A stretch of 64,000 bases of DNA from Flavobacteriaceae bacterium (GTDB taxonomy: Bacteria > Bacteroidota > Bacteroidia > Flavobacteriales > Flavobacteriaceae), in the NCBI GenBank assembly GCA_003443635.1, contig CP031964.1, positions 1,396,321 to 1,460,320 on the forward strand, written 5' to 3'. Under the pieces are notes generated by a model. The model did not search any database. It saw nothing but the letters and a program-made list of their open reading frames with translations, and was not told where the DNA came from. The stretch's first letter is position 1, and each line of letters opens with the position of its first letter. The translations under genes were made by a program, and so were the position numbers. This document shows positions 62,907-64,000 of this stretch, one piece after another.

Positions 62907-64000
62907 TATCTAAACGTTTTTGTTCAACAGTTTCAGCTAAACGTTTTTCAATAATTGGTTCTATTAAAGTTTTTCGAGTATTTATTTTTATAAATGGATA
63001 TAATTCCAAATCGTGTTTCATTTTATCATTAGGGTTTGGATGTTTATTGGTACCCAATAATACTTCCTCTCCGTCATTAAATAATGTTTGTTCTTTTATA
63101 GCACTTTCCTTTATTTTACGCTGAATTGTACCTTCTTTAAGTTGCTGTAAAAAACCACCATTAGTTTCAATATCTTTAAATAACTCTAATGCTTTCTCAG
63201 CAAACTGATGGGTTAGCTCCTCAATATAATAAGCACCATCTGCTGGATTATCAATTTTATCAAAATAACTTTCATGTTTTAGGACAAGCAATTGATTACG
63301 TGAAATACGCTCACCAAACTCGTTATCTTTATGGTAAATAGCATCATAAGATAAATTGCAAACAGTGTTTGCACCGCCTAAAATAGCACTCATACACTCA
63401 GTCGTTGTGCGCAACATATTTGTGTTATAATCATAAAGTGTTTTATTTCGTTTAGTAGGGGCCGCTATAATGTGGCAATCGGTATTAATATTATATTCTG
63501 AAGCAAGAGTGTTCCAGAGTAATCTTAAAGCTCTAAGCTTGGCAATTTCGAAGAAATAATTGGTGCCAATAGAGGTATTAAAAATTACTTTAAGAGATTG
63601 CTTATCATCATTCGCAATGATGTTATCAAGATGATTTAAATATTCGTTTGTATGTGCTAGTCCATACGTCAATTGTTGAATAATGTTTGCTCCAGCATTT
63701 TGATATAAAGACATGTCTACACCAAAGCTTAAAGTTTGCTTTACAATCGTTTCGAATTTAGAGTGATCTTCTTTTAAATTAGAATACCAATTCCCTGATT
63801 TAGCTAAATTGCCAATAATATCTGTATGAATAGAAATTTTTGCTTTTGCAGCAATTGTATTTAATTGTTTAACAAAGCTTTCTGAAAGGAATTGAAGTTC
63901 AAAATGTAATGAAATAGAAGTAAGATCGATATTCTTTATTAATTCATCAATAGAAATATCTTCTGATGGAATTATAAATTTAATACTTTCAGCTCCTCTA
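62899..64000 (-). CDS. Methylmalonyl-CoA mutase small subunit (N-terminus beyond window)
   Basis: The frame is open from the window edge to a stop at 62899, giving 367 residues. The first ATG (63714) is internal: the sequence before it encodes coherent protein ([17 protein letters not shown], then [17 protein letters not shown]). The barrel resembles that of the large subunit ([38 protein letters not shown]), but there is no B12-binding domain, so this is the non-catalytic partner of the heterodimer. The end overlaps scpA by 8 bp. Confidence 0.93.
   Translation of the reverse strand, partial: RGAESIKFIIPSEDISIDELIKNIDLTSISLHFELQFLSESFVKQLNTIAAKAKISIHTDIIGNLAKSGNWYSNLKEDHSKFETIVKQTLSFGVDMSLYQNAGANIIQQLTYGLAHTNEYLNHLDNIIANDDKQSLKVIFNTSIGTNYFFEIAKLRALRLLWNTLASEYNINTDCHIIAAPTKRNKTLYDYNTNMLRTTTECMSAILGGANTVCNLSYDAIYHKDNEFGERISRNQLLVLKHESYFDKIDNPADGAYYIEELTHQFAEKALELFKDIETNGGFLQQLKEGTIQRKIKESAIKEQTLFNDGEEVLLGTNKHPNPNDKMKHDLELYPFIKINTRKTLIEPIIEKRLAETVEQKRLDNE

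Noticed and set aside
1..64000. tRNA genes, rRNA genes and CRISPR arrays
   Set aside because: No cloverleaf with a GTTCGANNC loop, no conserved rRNA blocks and no regular spaced direct repeats were seen on reading.

Overview
The window looks like a chromosomal segment of a marine-type member of the Flavobacteriaceae (Bacteroidota). Support comes from the strongly AT-rich DNA, promoters with the Bacteroidota -7 box TAnnTTTG instead of sigma70 boxes, the gliding lipoprotein GldI, an OstA-like protein, the chain parA-parB-DUF5683-dapB-lepB-WbqC, a two-subunit methylmalonyl-CoA mutase, and many lipoproteins with short N-terminal lipoboxes. I see no rRNA, tRNA, CRISPR array, transposase, integrase or phage gene.

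Layout. 1-16.6 kb: housekeeping genes on the minus strand: a DUF349 protein (cut by the window edge), aroE, two tandem DUF368 membrane proteins, a TPR protein, a class III aminotransferase, an OstA-like protein, purA, a Fur-family regulator, a RelA/SpoT enzyme, thrC, an M48 protease and a TrmH-type methyltransferase. 16.8-20.8 kb: a plus-strand lipoprotein, then a minus-strand operon encoding a small secreted protein, a lipoprotein with a c-type heme motif, and a LytS/LytTR two-component pair. A 9-bp direct repeat with a 21-bp period, the architecture of LytTR operators, lies upstream of the operon. 20.9-24.8 kb: two overlapping DUF3857/transglutaminase-like genes, one with an intact catalytic triad and one without the cysteine. 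24.8-29.07 kb: an accessory island in which unrelated genes are separated by related, structured elements of about 115-130 bp. 29.2-34.6 kb: two amidohydrolase-family proteins and a DUF3810 protein. 34.7-40.8 kb: four peptidyl-prolyl isomerase domains in three genes, a dipeptidase, a DHH phosphoesterase, ndk and a cold-shock gene. 41-45.7 kb: a penicillin-acylase-family protein, a DUF721 protein, a lipocalin-like lipoprotein and recF. 45.8-52.3 kb (plus strand): a TPR protein, ribH, two small paralogous membrane proteins, mutL, two rhomboids and an EEP-family hydrolase. 52.3-64 kb (minus strand): DUF6122, WbqC, lepB, dapB, DUF5683, parB, parA, an outer-membrane-like protein, a sodium/solute symporter and methylmalonyl-CoA mutase.

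The most unusual region is 24786-29065. Four full elements (A-D), one truncated copy and one bare tip flank the genes. Each has imperfect inverted ends (typically CACAACG/CGTTGTG with TATAC blocks) and an inner region with a GGAAAATCC-type hairpin. On the minus strand each start codon lies only 13-26 bp from an element end, and stops lie 0-22 bp from the next. This is the geometry of integron gene cassettes with attC-like sites, but the boxes deviate from the RYYYAAC/GTTRRRY consensus and no integrase is present. I therefore offer it as a cassette-like array of unproven mechanism. The second candidate system is the heme-c lipoprotein plus LytTR operon with its putative operator.

No gap between genes exceeds 300 bases. 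The longest (26649-26899, 39874-40099, 20746-20947) are covered in the entries. Where an alternative start was preferred to the longest frame, the reason is given in the entry.
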